From: Mactromeris polynyma
Taxonomy: Eukaryota > Mollusca > Bivalvia > Venerida > Mactridae
Direction of reading: 5' to 3'
Length of the DNA: 64,000 nucleotides
NCBI GenBank assembly: GCA_032209605.1
Contig: JASFXZ010000001.1
Location: 26,168,619 to 26,232,618 of the forward strand
Shown here: piece by piece, positions 1 to 12,345 of the stretch
Position numbering within the stretch: the first letter of the stretch is position 1
Layout of the letters: every line of letters begins with the position of its first letter
The notes under the pieces: generated by a model
What the model saw: only the letters and a program-made list of their open reading frames with translations
Told to the model about the DNA's origin: nothing
Database searches by the model: none
Translations under genes and position numbers: made by a program

Positions 1-2263
1 TATTGAACTTTCTTCTCAAACTGAGATTTTACTCACGTAAAATATCCAAATGTATTCCGAGTACATAAGTCAAAGCAAACCCTTTATTCATAAATAACGG
101 TGCACCGAGATATATACATGTATTATATTTGTACTAAATTAAAACGTAAAACATCGAAGAACTTTTCACCAGTCAAATCTTTAATATCGTATGATCGTTA
201 TATATTTTATTTCCCACTGTCATATATTCATAAGTCTATTCATATGACGCAGAAATACAAGTTAAAATGTTGAGTAAAATGATGCTCATTTCCGATTTAC
301 CATTTACAAAATATGTATTGTAAACTTTTGAATAAAATGTTTCAAAACATGCACGCTACCATTGATCTTCTGTTAGTTTTCAAGTTTGGTGTGAAATAAC
401 CCTCACGAATGTTGTAATACATGCGAGTCTATAAGATGATTTAATCAGTTGCAACAAAATATTTGTCTTCCTTTAATTTCTTTAAAAGAACTGTTCATCC
501 AAATGCAAGCAGTTAGTTGTGTTCAGCATAGTATTTGTATAATGTTTCCAAACTATTCATGGGAATGACTTCCAGAGATTTAAGGTCAATTTACAAAAAC
601 GGAGAGGTCCTTTAGGAATAAACTGCTAACAAAATGCCATGAAGCGGGTTTTGGGGACAAATACTAGATAACTACAAGTGGCAAACACACTGAATCCATT
701 CCATTTCCATCCTATGTATTTTTTAACTAGGTAACATTTTGATATAAACAAAACGTGCAAGATTAAGGCAGCTATTTGTAGCCCGTGGAAGTAGCAAATT
801 AACTCTAGTTTATAATTAGTAGTCTGGGATTTCGTTTTTAAACATATATACTACGCAGCGGTGTTTTGTATGATGAATTATGTAACTGTAAAAATATAAT
901 GTAAGAACCAGGCTTAAAATTCAAATCATAAAACACTATGTCGGTCCAAGTAAACCTTCGCATTGCCACACGCTTTTGATGTGTTATTATTTAAATCCTA
1001 TATTCATTGAAATGCTGCACTTATCTTTAGGGTCATATTTATGTTTAGGGTCGTTTGCGAGACTCTTTCCCCAAGTTTTGAGGTCCGTAGATAGATTTCT
1101 GTTGAGTATTTTAGAATTTCTTTTTTATCTTTAGAAACGAAATGCGCGGAAATGCGAAAACTGAAACGGGACCAAATATATTTGGGTCAGTCGGAGTAAT
1201 CGAAAACATTTTAATGACTCATATTTTATGTATCATGTGAAAACAATATCTGTCAATTTGGCCATGTCCAGTCTTGATTGTACAAACAGTTGTACCACAA
1301 CAATACGACCACCATTTGTGAAGAAAATGTCTTAGTGGCGAGATGATCTGATTATCGAGGTTAATTATGGAAGAAAAAATTAAAACTGATACAAGTAAAA
1401 AATATGACCTTATTAATATTCTCAATATGATGTAATGGCGCCCGCACACGCACACGCACACGCACACACACACTATTTGAATTCAACATAAGAAGTTTTA
1501 TACGCGTATACAAATCTATTTGAAACTTACATAAAAAATATTTCATTTAAAATAATGAAACATACCTGGCTTTGTTCATGTTATCCCCGATATGAAATAA
1601 AAACTAAAAAGTTCGATGTGTTTATATGTATATATCGACACGAATTGGGGATATCCCTTGATAATACAAAGCGGACCAATCACATAGAGAGAAATTAATA
1701 CAGGTTATATATAGAACTGTTTTTAGTCGCATCACAATTGGATATCCGTCAATTTATATTCCGCTTATAATCCAATTTGCTTCCGTGTTTTGACGTAGCT
1801 GAACCAAACTCGGTCACGAGTCGTGTTCTACTTCGGTGTTATTTTTCAAGTATCGAGATTTATGTATGACAATATACAACTGTACTCTTAAACTATCCTA
1901 AGCGATTATGTTGTGATTTATTTCGTTTCACAAACATGTACTTTATAATATGTACCGTGGCCAGTTTTGTTATTCTACTTTGTCCAAATTTCAAGGTTCT
2001 CTCTGTACCGTTCTGTGATAGTATATGTGTATCATATCACACCACTGTTTGTTGATTTAACCTAACGTGTTTGTAATTTAGGTAAATTGACCTTTCCGCC
2101 GATATTGATTGACAACTCGCGTTAACCAATCGCGTTGCAGTATTCGCGCACACCTCTGGCATTGTTTTATCGACGCCATTTTGTTAGACAAGCCCTACAG
2201 TTGGCTATGAGTGATAGTTTTCGGGAAAGCAAATTACAGGGTGTTTATTATTGATCTAAGACA
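1..2263. other. AT-rich sequence, no gene recognised
   Basis: No convincing exon, RNA gene or known repeat was seen here apart from a CA-type microsatellite near 1443. The last 150 bases, just before the THAP-like ATG at 2264, contain a GACGCCATTTTG motif of the kind found around animal transcription starts. They may be an old promoter and 5' leader of the THAP gene. That is inference only. Confidence 0.4.
1443..1473. repeat. CA-rich microsatellite
   Basis: Alternating CGCACA units pass into pure CA. The small frames reading VCVCVC or VRVRVR on the minus strand are products of this repeat. Confidence 0.9.
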
Positions 2264-2424
2264 ATGGTGAAAAGGTGTAGCTTCGGGCTGTGTGATAGTG
2301 ACAATAGATGTCCAGACTGATAGGTGGCGTGAAATTCTTACCTTTTCCAAAATGCATTCGGTGGATTAAGTTGTGCGGCAGACCGAATCAAGGGTTAAAT
2401 CCATCTAAAATTAGCGCAAACAGA
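2264..2424 (+). pseudogene. Broken THAP-domain zinc-finger exon
   Basis: From the ATG at 2264 the frame reads MVKRCSFGLCDSDNRCPD and then hits two stops. Shifting frame near 2308 continues it as RLIGGVKFLPFPK and RWIKLCGRP, followed by LNPSKIS. This order matches the N-terminal THAP C2CH zinc finger: Cys-x4-Cys, the FPFPK stretch, then the conserved Trp in RWIKLC. THAP domains bind DNA and occur in host regulators and in P-element-type transposases. The second zinc pair (the usual Cys-x2-His) and everything after it are missing; the sequence runs into the dispersed repeat at 2430. One frameshift plus this truncation means it cannot encode a working finger. Whether it came from a host gene or a transposon cannot be told. 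Confidence 0.72.
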
Positions 2425-2429
2425 TATAG

Positions 2430-3390
2430 TCTAGTCCCTGGACTTATTTGTGTGATTTTTTTGTCCAGAGCATTTCTTTGTATATTTGTGTAGAGGGATG
2501 CCTGAAGTTCAATTTAAGCGAGGGTGGACAGTTGGCATCATGTCAGTTTCCATGAACACTTGACTAGTATTACTGTAACCAGTATTACTATTACGTGCAA
2601 ACAGATATTGATTTAATGTGTGTGATAACTTATATACAGATACAGAGCTCTCTAATAAACTCCCTGTCAAGGTCAAAAAAGGTCATGGTCAAGGTCATTT
2701 CAAGGTCAAAATGTAAAAAAGTGTTAAAAAACGCGTTTTTACCCAATATTGTTTAAATTCATCCGCACAGTTTTGACCATAGACATGCAAAAGGTATTTT
2801 TTCAATACCTAGTATCAATATGATTTACAACAAAACTTATTTCATGGTTATAAGTTGAATAATTATATAATTAGAAATAATTATGTGACACCACATCAAT
2901 CTGCTATTTTCTGTAGAATACGCGCGTACAGCTTATAAATACATATTTTGCGTTTGGTTGCATGAAATGAGTAAGCACAGTTTCTGCATATATGTAAATG
3001 TATTTGCTGCTTACAGACTAAAAGAAATTCAAGGTCAAAATTTCCATCGGACTATTGACCAAGGTCACCAAAGGTCAAGGTCATTACATGTTGATATGAA
3101 AAAAAAGTTTTAATCTTGTTGTTCATAGGTTAGGCTTTCCATTTACCTGTGTTCAATGCAATTTATAACATACTTAATTTATGGTCATAATTTGAATAAC
3201 GGTACAAGTTAAAGGAATTACCAGACACCACCTCTATCTATATTTTTGCGTAGAATATACAAGTATAGTCAATAAATTCATATAAATCACGTTCTGTATT
3301 TATTACTATTATATATACAGAACATGTTTATTACATGTATATGAATATGTTTGCCGCTCATTGGCTGAAGTAAAATTATTATTTATTATA
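2430..3390 (+). repeat. Dispersed repeat unit AB, first (uninterrupted) copy
   Basis: The unit has two halves. Half A (about 2430-2743) is matched in reverse by 15526-15875. Half B (about 2744-3390) is matched in reverse by 7140-7818. It carries runs of AAGGTCA motifs. In this copy A and B are continuous through AAAACGCGTTTTTACCC at 2727-2744. In the inverted copy the same point is split by the 7.7 kb foldback element. No coding capacity was recognised. Confidence 0.8.
2735..2743. other. Empty insertion site matching the foldback element's target duplication
   Basis: The bases are GTTTTTACC, the reverse complement of GGTAAAAAC. That 9-mer stands once here and twice around the foldback element (7819-7827 and 15526-15534). 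Confidence 0.8.
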
Positions 3391-4299
3391 CCTTGTGTCA
3401 TAAAAAGCATTAATTTAAACACGACATACCTGAATAGTGATTTATTGAAATCTCTGAAAGGTCAACGGACAATACTACAAGGGTTCTGTACTGGAGATTT
3501 GATGTAATTTTATGTACTCGTTTTATTATATTCTGTTGGACATTTAACAATTTATGTCTACCACAACTGCTTTCTTTATTTACTATAAATATAAGTTAAA
3601 ACATAGAATGAAAGCAGAATTTTAATATTTCGTTGTCTTTATTGTTTCATTCTTTTAACATGTGTTCATGCTATAAGTCAAAATCTTAACCAGTAAAATT
3701 ACAATATGTTCGCTTAATCCAATTTGCACCGATCATCCTTTTGATGCTATTCCTTGTTTACTAATACAATACAAATCAGAGTCAGTTGAACCTTTGTACA
3801 ATGTCATATAATAACATTTCTTATTCAAATAACCTGACCTTTCAGGCAAAGCTGAAGAACATGACATTTTAATATGTGATGTATCTTAACAGCTACATGT
3901 ATTGTTTCATCCATCAAGAACCAGATCCATGAAAATCATTGTCACATGAATAATACTGGTTCTGCAGTTACTGTAAACACAAAAAGTACAACCAGATTCC
4001 TGGGCTCGTATTACAGAAGCATCTTTAGTGAATCTTAAATATTTTCACTTAAGTTAAAAACTTCAAATGGATGTAATTACGAAACCACATTAAAACTGTG
4101 AGGCTTTTTAATGGTAATGGCAACAACATATTGACACTATTCATTTATCGCTCATGATTTGACCATATAATACCCCTGATCTATAATTGTACTGTATCAT
4201 AGTTTCGTAAGTTTGCTTTGAAGTTTGTAGTGCTACATATTGAGAGATTGAGTAAAATTTAGTGGCAACAAAAGGGATGGGACTTAATTATCAAAGGAC

Positions 4300-4764
4300 C
4301 TAGTACATGAAATAGCAGTGCGTGTATTGTTGACAAAAAAGTGACATTTCATATCCGTACTTCACTAAGATTGGTTCAACATCCTGGGGCTCACAACCAC
4401 GGTGCATGCTGTATTGAATTGATTGGTTAAATTTCTCAGGTTTAAATTTCACAATCAAGGTGCTGAAACGTCTGTTTGCACACCTTGTTTGTGATTGGAC
4501 TGTGATACAAAGCAAATGGAGTAAAATCACTTGGATTAAGTCTCGGGCTATGCTAATAGGATACAGTGAAATATAATGAAGTGTGTTTCCAACTCCAGCC
4601 GTCACCCGTATCTTTTCTATGCGATCTTTTGACAATGTGTTCCAGAAATAAAATCCTAGAACCATCACATCCATGTCACTTGGAAAGTAGTATGAATTTC
4701 TTCTTGCCATGCCATACACTGTGGCATAGATTTCATTATGTATGATAACGCACATTTTGGGCAC
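4300..4764 (-). pseudogene. Fragment of a multicopy, probably transposon-derived protein
   Basis: The 154-residue frame contains SDMDVMVLGFYFWNTLSK, then RVTAGVGNTLHYISLYP and a degraded tail. This resembles a protein family abundant in bivalve and cnidarian gene predictions. That family has a DTDVxVLxLxxW motif, then a G-x-G...RYIP segment, then a HAxTGCD motif. Here the third motif is degraded to HLLCITVQSQ, so the Gly-Cys-Asp core is lost. The frame has no upstream continuation and sits between inverted repeats. Assignment is by remembered motif order, so family identity is moderate and biochemical role unknown. Confidence 0.5.
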
Positions 4765-5119
4765 CAGGTTACACTAAGATTAAACTACAGTCTATTCTGA
4801 GCAGATGGATCAGAACAAATACAAGGTACACATGGACCAATGTTGAACTTATGTTAAACAGCACCATACAAAGTGGAATGCCAACTGAATTGTTTGGAGT
4901 AAAAATGACACCGATATCTCTGGAGTAGCTGAAATTACGATCTGAAGAAGCTGATGTCCGTAGTGTGCCTCACACAGTCAACGCCACAGAGCAGAGTCAA
5001 CCTCATCGCTTTGCCATGTGTTACCCACAGCACACATTCTTACTGGATGTGACAATTCAAGCAAGGTTTGAACTAACAGTCAGCCATAAAGACTCACTCA
5101 AAACAATTCTTGACTGATT

Positions 5120-5763
5120 TTGGCCAGACACATGCCAACACTCCAGAAGATGTGTTTAAAACCTTCACTGTTTGTCCTCTTTGATTCTCCTAGTTATTCC
5201 TTATGGTCGGCCAGGCCATTCCTTGCGCATCTGTTCCCTTACGTATGTACCCTTGAACCTCCTCAAGTGTCCTATGTTTTATGGATTGCTTTTTCCCAGC
5301 GGTCTGTGTGGAGAGGCACTGTTTTATGCATAAGGCGTTCCCTGTAGCAACTTCAAGAACAGGACAATTCAAGCAACGTTGGAACTAAACTTTCTGGATT
5401 TTATAAAAGCTGAGGAGTACTTGGTCCTTGTTATCAAGCCAAACTGCCGGTGTGAAACGATGTTCGAGCTTCATTACACACTGCATCACGTGGAAATGGC
5501 AATGAACATACAATGCCTTTTACCAACAAGTCGTGCAACTAAATATCATTGTATACAACATACTTATAAATACAGTATGGAGCTGAGTGGAACACCTGAA
5601 CTTGTTTCCCTTATGTATGTATATACAGGTAATGATGGCGGACCTATGGTGGACGAACATGCATGCGAAGTTTTCCGGACAGCATTGCTATGACATGCGA
5701 GTGCAAAGTTTGTTCTACAGAGAGGTGTATCCTGCAGTTGAAGTGTGATTTCATATTGCAAGT
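5120..5763 (+). other. Short open frames without recognisable product
   Basis: Frames of 75 and 104 codons (5120-5347 and 5379-5693) lie inside the inverted-repeat-bounded segment. No motif, splice pattern or codon signal supports them as genes. They are probably decayed transposon interior. Confidence 0.4.
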
Positions 5764-6248
5764 ATCATAAATGTAGGAACAATTTACTGAGCATTGTATG
5801 TAAAAATGTCATACTTTCCGTTTCTGTAGAACTGGATATACACTACAATTATAGAACAGGAATCCTTTTGTATTTTTTGTGTTTACAGTAACTGCAGAAC
5901 CGGTATTATTCAAGGGACAATAGTGTTCTTGGATTTAGTTGTTGGTGGTTGAAACAATATCGAATTTTGAAGAAATAAAACTTTTATATTTTGTTGAATA
6001 CTGTAGATTTTATATAACAAACTCAAGTACATTAAATGTTCATGACTACCAGTTGATGTTAGTGCTATTACATGTACATGCATACTAAGTGTGTAGATAA
6101 TAATCATATACCTGTTGTTTGTTCTTGTATCAATACCTGTATTTGTGAAGAATCACTGTAATATCAGGTTAACTGAATGATGAATTTTCATGTTATTTTA
6201 TGACATTAAGATTCTGATTTGTGTTCCGTTTGTATTGCATTAATAAAC

Positions 6249-6945
6249 TAGAAATGCGTCCATAAGACACAGATATCCCCACTTTTCCCACCTTTTTCAC
6301 AAAAGCAAGGGTCATTATTTTGCCCATTGTTGATGAATGTGCATGATATTTTATAACTATAATTTAATTTGAACGACTATCTTAAGTAAACACATTTTTT
6401 ATGACCTTTCAAGGGTCATAACTCTGCTGCTGGACACACCAACACACTAAACCCCCAGATACACAACCTCACATGCTGGTTAACATTGCTCTTAAGTTTC
6501 ATGTCTCTAGCTCATATTCCCATCTCAATAGCTGTGACACAATCATCATTGCTTTGTATATGTAGTTGTTTAGTAAGTCAAAGGTTATCACTCTATTCTT
6601 ACTGGAAACAGCCACACGCTATACCCAACGATCACAACTTCCTATGATAGTTAACATTCCCATACAGTAACATGACTCCGGCTCTCATACTAGTTTTAAA
6701 TATGCGCAACGTAACATTGCATGCTCATTATAACATACTTTCACAATAGCAAGGGCCATGACTCTACACTTACCGAATACAGCCACACACAAAATTCCAG
6801 GTGCACAACTGCACATTCTGATTAACATTCCTGTAAGGTTTTGTTAAACTGGCTCATATCCTTTCGGAGATCGCGAAACAAGATTTTGTGACGGACGGAA
6901 ATGGGTAAATCTATACTACCCCTTTCAAAGTTGGACATAAAGATT
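6249..6945 (+). repeat. Dispersed repeat family R1, copy 1
   Basis: The family opens with AGAATGCGTCCATAGGACAC and repeats phrases such as GGCCATAACTCTGCACTTAC. It ends with a GACGGACGGA run, then a C tract and GGGGGCATAA. This copy starts AGAAATGCGTCCATAAGACA and ends near GACGGACGGAAATGGG. It is diverged from the copies at 11672 and 22999. Elements with this tail are typical of bivalve genomes (recalled, not checked). Confidence 0.75.
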
Positions 6946-7139
6946 ACCCAAACAAACTAGTCATGTATCAATTGATAAATGTTTTGTTTTGTCAACTGAA
7001 TACGATAATAGGACTTGATTTGATACCATATCAAGCGTCAAAGACTAATCACTTCATCTCATTATCGTTTGTAATAAAAGAAGACACCATTTAATGTTTT
7101 TTAATTTGATTTGACCTCAAATGACCTTGATCCATGCTC

Positions 7140-7818
7140 TTGGCTGGTAACCTTGATTTCACTTTAGTCAATGAGCTGCAAACATATTCATGTGTACATA
7201 TATAATGTGTGCTTAAAAAACGCAGAAGATGCATTCATTGGCTATACTCCTATATTGTATGCATAAAGATAGATAGAGGTCGTGCCAAGAAATTCCTTTT
7301 AATTATACGATTATTCACATTAGGACCATCAATTAAGTTTTGTTAAAAACTGCATGGAACACAGGTAAAAACAAACTACTTACTTACTTAGTCTAACCTA
7401 AGAAACACTAATACTTCTGAACTTTTAACAAGATTAAAACATATTCTCAACATCGTTTTTTTTCATTTTCAACATGTAATGACCTTGACCTTTGGTGACC
7501 TTGGTCAATAGTCCGATGGAAATTTTGACCTTGAATTTCTTTAAGTCTGTAAGCAGCAAATACATTTACATATATGCAGCAACTGTGCTAACTCATTTCA
7601 TGCAACCAAACGCAAAATATGTATTTATAAGCTGTACGCGCGTATTCTACAGAAAATAGCAGATTGATGTGGTGTCACATAATTCCTTCTAATTATATGA
7701 TTATTCAACTATAACCGTGAAATAAGTTTTGTTGTAAATCATATTGATACTAGGTATTGAAAACATACATTTTGCATGTCTATGGTTAAAACTGTGCAGA
7801 TGAATTAAAACGACATTG
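7140..7818 (-). repeat. Dispersed repeat unit AB, second copy, half B
   Basis: Reverse-complement match to about 2744-3390, including the AAGGTCA-rich block and GAATACGCGCGTACAGC. Its other half lies at 15535-15875, beyond the inserted foldback element. Confidence 0.78.
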
Positions 7819-7827
7819 GGTAAAAAC
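7819..7827. repeat. 9 bp target site duplication, left
   Basis: GGTAAAAAC, identical to 15526-15534. It directly abuts the element terminus AGGGTCGTCAAGTTGG. Confidence 0.85.
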
Positions 7828-7839
7828 AGGGTCGTCAAG

Positions 7840-9400
7840 TTGGTTACTTATTCCCTTTTCCCTATTCGTTACTTATTCCCTATTCCCTATTCGTTACCTA
7901 TTCGTTACTTATTCCCTATTCGTAACCTATTCGTTACTTATTCCCTATTCCCTATTCGTTACCTATTCGTTACTTATTCCCTATTCCCTATTCGTTACCT
8001 ATTCGATTTTTCTACATTGCATCTTTTAAATTATTTCTGTTCATGTCCCTGGTGTTAGCTCGAGGTTTGCAGAGTTGAAAAAACCTTGTTAGCGCATATG
8101 TACCAGTTTCTGCGCTCGGCTGATACCCTGTTACCTATTCGTCACCTATTCGTTCCCTATTCGCCTTTTCTACATTGACCCTTTTGACTGATTTCTTTTC
8201 AGGTCTATGGTGTTAGTTCTAGGTTTGTAGATATGAAAAAACCTTGTAAGCGCATATGTTCCAGTTTCTGCGCTTGACTGATACCCTGTTACCTATTCGT
8301 TACCTATTCGTTACTTATTCCCTATTCGTTACCTATTCGTTACTTATTCCCTATTCCCTATTCGTTACCTATTCGATTTTTCTACATTGCATCTTTTAAA
8401 TTATTTCTGTTCATGTCCCTGGTGTAAGCTCGAGGTTTGCAGAGTTGAAAAAACCTTGTTAGCGCATATGTACCAGTTTCTGCGCTCGGCTGATACCCTG
8501 TTACCTATTCGTTACCTATTCGTTCCCTATTCGCCTTTTCTACATTGACCCTTTTGAATGATTTCTTTTCAGGTCTATGGTGTTAGTTCTAGGTTTGTAG
8601 ATATGAAAAAACCTTGTTAGTGCATATGTACCAGTTTCTACGCTTGGCTGATACCCTGTTAACTATTCGTTACCTATTCGTTCCCTATTCGCTTTTTCTA
8701 CATGACCCTTTTGAATGATTTCTTTTCAGGTCTCTGGTGTTAGTTCTAGGTTTGTGGAGTTGAAAAAACATTGTTAGCGCATATGTACCAGTTTCTGCGC
8801 TTGACTGATACCCTGTTACCTATTCGTTACTTATTCGTTCCCTATTCGCATTTTCTACATGGACCCTTTTGAATGATTTATTTTCAGGTCTCTGGTGTTA
8901 GTTCGAGGTTTGTAGAGTTGAAAAAACCTTGTTAGCGCATATGTACCAGTTTCTGCGCTCGGCTGATACCCTGTTACCTATTCGTTACATATTCGTTACT
9001 TATTCGTTCCCTATTCGCTTTTTCTACATCGACCCTTTTGAATGATTCCTTTTTAGGTCTCTGGTGTTAGTTCGAGGTTTGTAGAGTTGAAAAAACCTTG
9101 TTAGCGCATATGTTCCAGTTTCTGCGCTTGACTGATACCCTGTTACCTATTCGTTACTTATTCGTTCCCTATTCACCTTTTCTACATTGCATCTTTTAAA
9201 TTATTTCTTTTCATGTCCCTGGTGTTAGCTCGAGGTTTGTAGAGTTGAAAAAACCTTGTTAGCGCATATGTACCAGTTTCTGCGCTCGGCCTATACCCTG
9301 TTACCTATTCGTTACCTATTCGTTCCCTATTCGCTTTTTCTACATGGACCCTTTTGAATGATTTCATTTCTACTATTTTCTTGTCTCTGGTGTAAGTTAT
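7840..9400. repeat. Tandem zone of the left foldback arm
   Basis: Short TTCGTTACCTATTC/TTCCCTATTCG units alternate with a roughly 150-210 bp unit. The longer unit contains TTCTACATTGCATCTTTTAA, a TGGTGTTAGCTCGAGG block, CCTTGTTAGCGCATATGTAC and GATACCCTGTTACC, and recurs about eight times. The peptide frames reading PIRYLFPIPYSL come only from this repeat. Confidence 0.85.
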
Positions 9401-9904
9401 GAGTTCAAAGAGGTGAAATTACCCTGTCGTTTGTATTTCATATGTCAAAATGCATCATATTCTTTAAAAGAAGCAAACGGTTTTTTTAACGGAGGTACTG
9501 CCACTTCAATTATGTTTATATTTCATTTTTATCAATCACCCTTATCAATTCATTTCATGATTTGTAATACGATTCCAACAGAGACATATGTCTTTGATTC
9601 CAAGTACTGTTCTGTTAATCAATTTAGACTTTTCTACACATGTTTTGTTTTTCCTTGTTAATGTGACGAATATGTTTGGGACGAATATATATGATAAAGG
9701 ACAAAGTCATTAATTTCAGTCCCCTTCATTATACATGTATATGAACCTTTTAACCAGTTATAAAAACGGAGAAACGGAGAAATGAATACAACGGAAAAAA
9801 AGTAGAGTAACAGATTGGTCATTAATTGCTTCACTTGAACTTTTGTTTACAAAAAAACATGATGGTTTTCATGAACTACAAGAATGTAGCTTCAATTGAG
9901 GCAA

Positions 9905-9922
9905 CCGAGGCAGCTGCCTCGG
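9905..9922. repeat. Perfect 18 bp palindrome in the foldback arm
   Basis: CCGAGGCAGCTGCCTCGG, containing a CAGCTG E-box core. The same palindrome recurs in the other arm near 13616-13633. It gives rise to the EAAAS peptides in both arms, which are not evidence of a gene. Confidence 0.7.
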
Positions 9923-11399
9923 CAATGCTCTGTAAAAATAAAGGAACAGAAAAAGGGGAAACAAACGAGAAAAAAAGAAAGATAAATACTTCATTCTTAT
10001 ATTTTTAAAAGTTCCACCTCGTGAAGCAGGCTTTTGCTAGTTGTATGCGTCCTCATCGTGAAAAGCTATACAAATATTATGCTTAAATAATTTGCTTTTC
10101 ACAATCATTGGTTATAAATCCCTTTTGTTTGGGTATTTTTTTATTCAAGCTCGTCTTTAAATAATTACAGGGTCAAGACTCTTGACTCAGTATTACTTGA
10201 CAGAAAGATTCTTTATATCCGACAAGCAGTCAGGAAAGATAGCAAAGGACCAGGTACTATTAGGGGTGTTTTTGGCCCCAAATCAGATGTTTATGAAACT
10301 ATTGTCAAATGAAAGACATAAACTCACTGTGTATGATTTGAACATTTTTATTTCATTTTCTTTCTTTTTTGTTGCCATAGCAACCATTTCTTCTTATTAC
10401 TAAATAATGCAAAAACCAGTGTTTTACATAAAATTAAGCATATATATTGAGAGCAAAATGTTGTATAGTGACACTGACTTGTATAACAATGTCTAAATAA
10501 GTATGACATGTGTTGCTATGGTAACCATGTAGAGTTTTTTTCAGCCAATTGATTCTTCAGTCATTTTTTTAGTATCCTCAACAGTTTTTAAACACACTAC
10601 ACAATGAACAAATGTATAAACAGCATAAATATGAAGCATAACACTTTACAATACAAATAAATGTAATTCATAATGATGATTTATTATATATATCATTAAA
10701 ATGACATCATAGACATAAAATAACGCCCATGTATTAGTATTGATGATTCACATGTCAAAAGGCAAATGACGCGACGTCGCAATTGTTTTGGAGTGATGGC
10801 TGCTGCTATTACAGTCAAAATGTTGAAGATATAAATACTATAATAAATGCATGTTCAGCAATAATTCATTGAAAGAAGTTTAAAGAAAATAATGGTCTAT
10901 TTTACCATTTATAATAATTAATGGGCTATCATTATACGTTCTCTATTAATTGATGAGCTGTTCATCCAAACAACGGAGAATTAAAGTTGCATATATCACA
11001 CATTATATTTATATGTATATTTACCATACACATGTAAGTAAAAACGAATATCAACAATTCAACAATTATATAATGTTAAAACAATTGAACACGATTGAAG
11101 AACAAATCCTACAAGTTTTATAGAATCAATAACAGTTAAACACTATACCGTGTAGCATGCACATTTAACAAATAATCTGGTATTTTGTCTGAACAATATA
11201 TAAAACTTATTTAGTAATGAATGAAATCAATAATATATCAACTTATATGAACAATAAGTCAGACATATCTAGTACTAAAGTGTAATCGCAAACTTTTCTG
11301 AACAATAAGTCAAACATATCTAGTACATAAGTGTGATCTCAAACTATCTGAACAATAAGTCAGACATATATAGTACATAAGTGCAATCTCAAAGTATTT

Positions 11400-11605
11400 A
11401 AGGGGGGGGGGCAAATAGATTTGCCCTTGTCCGTCTGTCCGTCCGTCCTTCTGTCCGTCACAAAATCTTGTGTCACTCATATATCCAATAGAATATGAGC
11501 CAGAGTCATAAAACTTTACAGGAATGTTCACCAGCATGTGTAGTTTTGCACCTGGGGTTTCATGTTTGGTTGTGTCCAGTAAGTGCAGAGTTATGTCCCT
11601 TGACA
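11400..11605 (-). repeat. Dispersed repeat family R1, partial minus-strand copy at the foldback core
   Basis: Read on the minus strand, this gives the R1 3' half: CATGAAACCCCAGGTGCA, then GACGGACGGACAGACGG, then a C tract. It mirrors 12135-12345 and forms the inner ends of the two foldback arms. Confidence 0.75.
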
Positions 11606-11671
11606 CATTGCTTACAGTAATGGATGACATATTTATATCACGGATATATATATCACGGAAATCAATATCAA

Positions 11672-12345
11672 CTAGAATGCGTCCATAGGACACATATGCC
11701 CCCACTTGCAGCCTTTGTCACAAAAGCAAATGCTATTATTCTGCTCATAGTTTGTGAATGGATATCAAAATTACCAAGTGAACAACTGTACTGATTATGG
11801 TGATAAGTCAAGGGCCATAACTTTGCACTTACTGGGCGTAACCATACATGAAACCCCAGGTGCACAACTATACAGGTTGGTGAACATGACACTGGCTCAT
11901 ATATTTTTGGAGATATGAGTGACGCAAGATTACATACTCTGTAGGCTATGTTTTAACTAAGTCAATGGCCATAACTTACTGGGCACAGCCAAACATGACA
12001 CCCCAGGTGCACAACTACACATGCTGGTGAACATTCTTGTACAGTTTTATGACTTTGTCTCATATACTTTTGGAGATATGAGTGACACAAGATTGCATAC
12101 TCTGTAGGCTATATTTTAACTAAGTCAATGGCCATAACTTTGCACTTACTGGGCACAGCCAAACATGAAACCCCAGGTGCAAAACTACACATGCTGCTGT
12201 ACATTCCTGTAAAGTTTTATGACTCTGGCTCAAATTCTATTAGAGATAAGAGTGACACAATATTTTGTGACGGACGGAAGGGCGGACGGACAGACGGACA
12301 AGGGCAAATCTATTTGCCCCCCCCCCTTTAAAGTGGGGGCATAAA
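11672..12345 (+). repeat. Dispersed repeat family R1, copy 2, in the foldback spacer and right arm
   Basis: Starts AGAATGCGTCCATAGGACAC and ends in a C tract followed by GTGGGGGCATAAA. Two internal segments with GGCCATAACTT...CATGA are tandemly repeated. Its 3' part is the inner end of the right foldback arm. Confidence 0.8.

Larger units (their letters stand above)
3903..5963. mobile_element. Candidate decayed DNA transposon bounded by inverted repeats
   Basis: About 110 bp at 3903-4015 reads in reverse at 5840-5963. The best stretch is GTTCTGCAGTTACTGTAAAC. The roughly 1.8 kb between them holds a degenerate transposon-type protein fragment (4300-4764, minus) and short frames with no recognised product. 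Exact termini and a target duplication could not be fixed, so this is a candidate element only. Confidence 0.45.
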
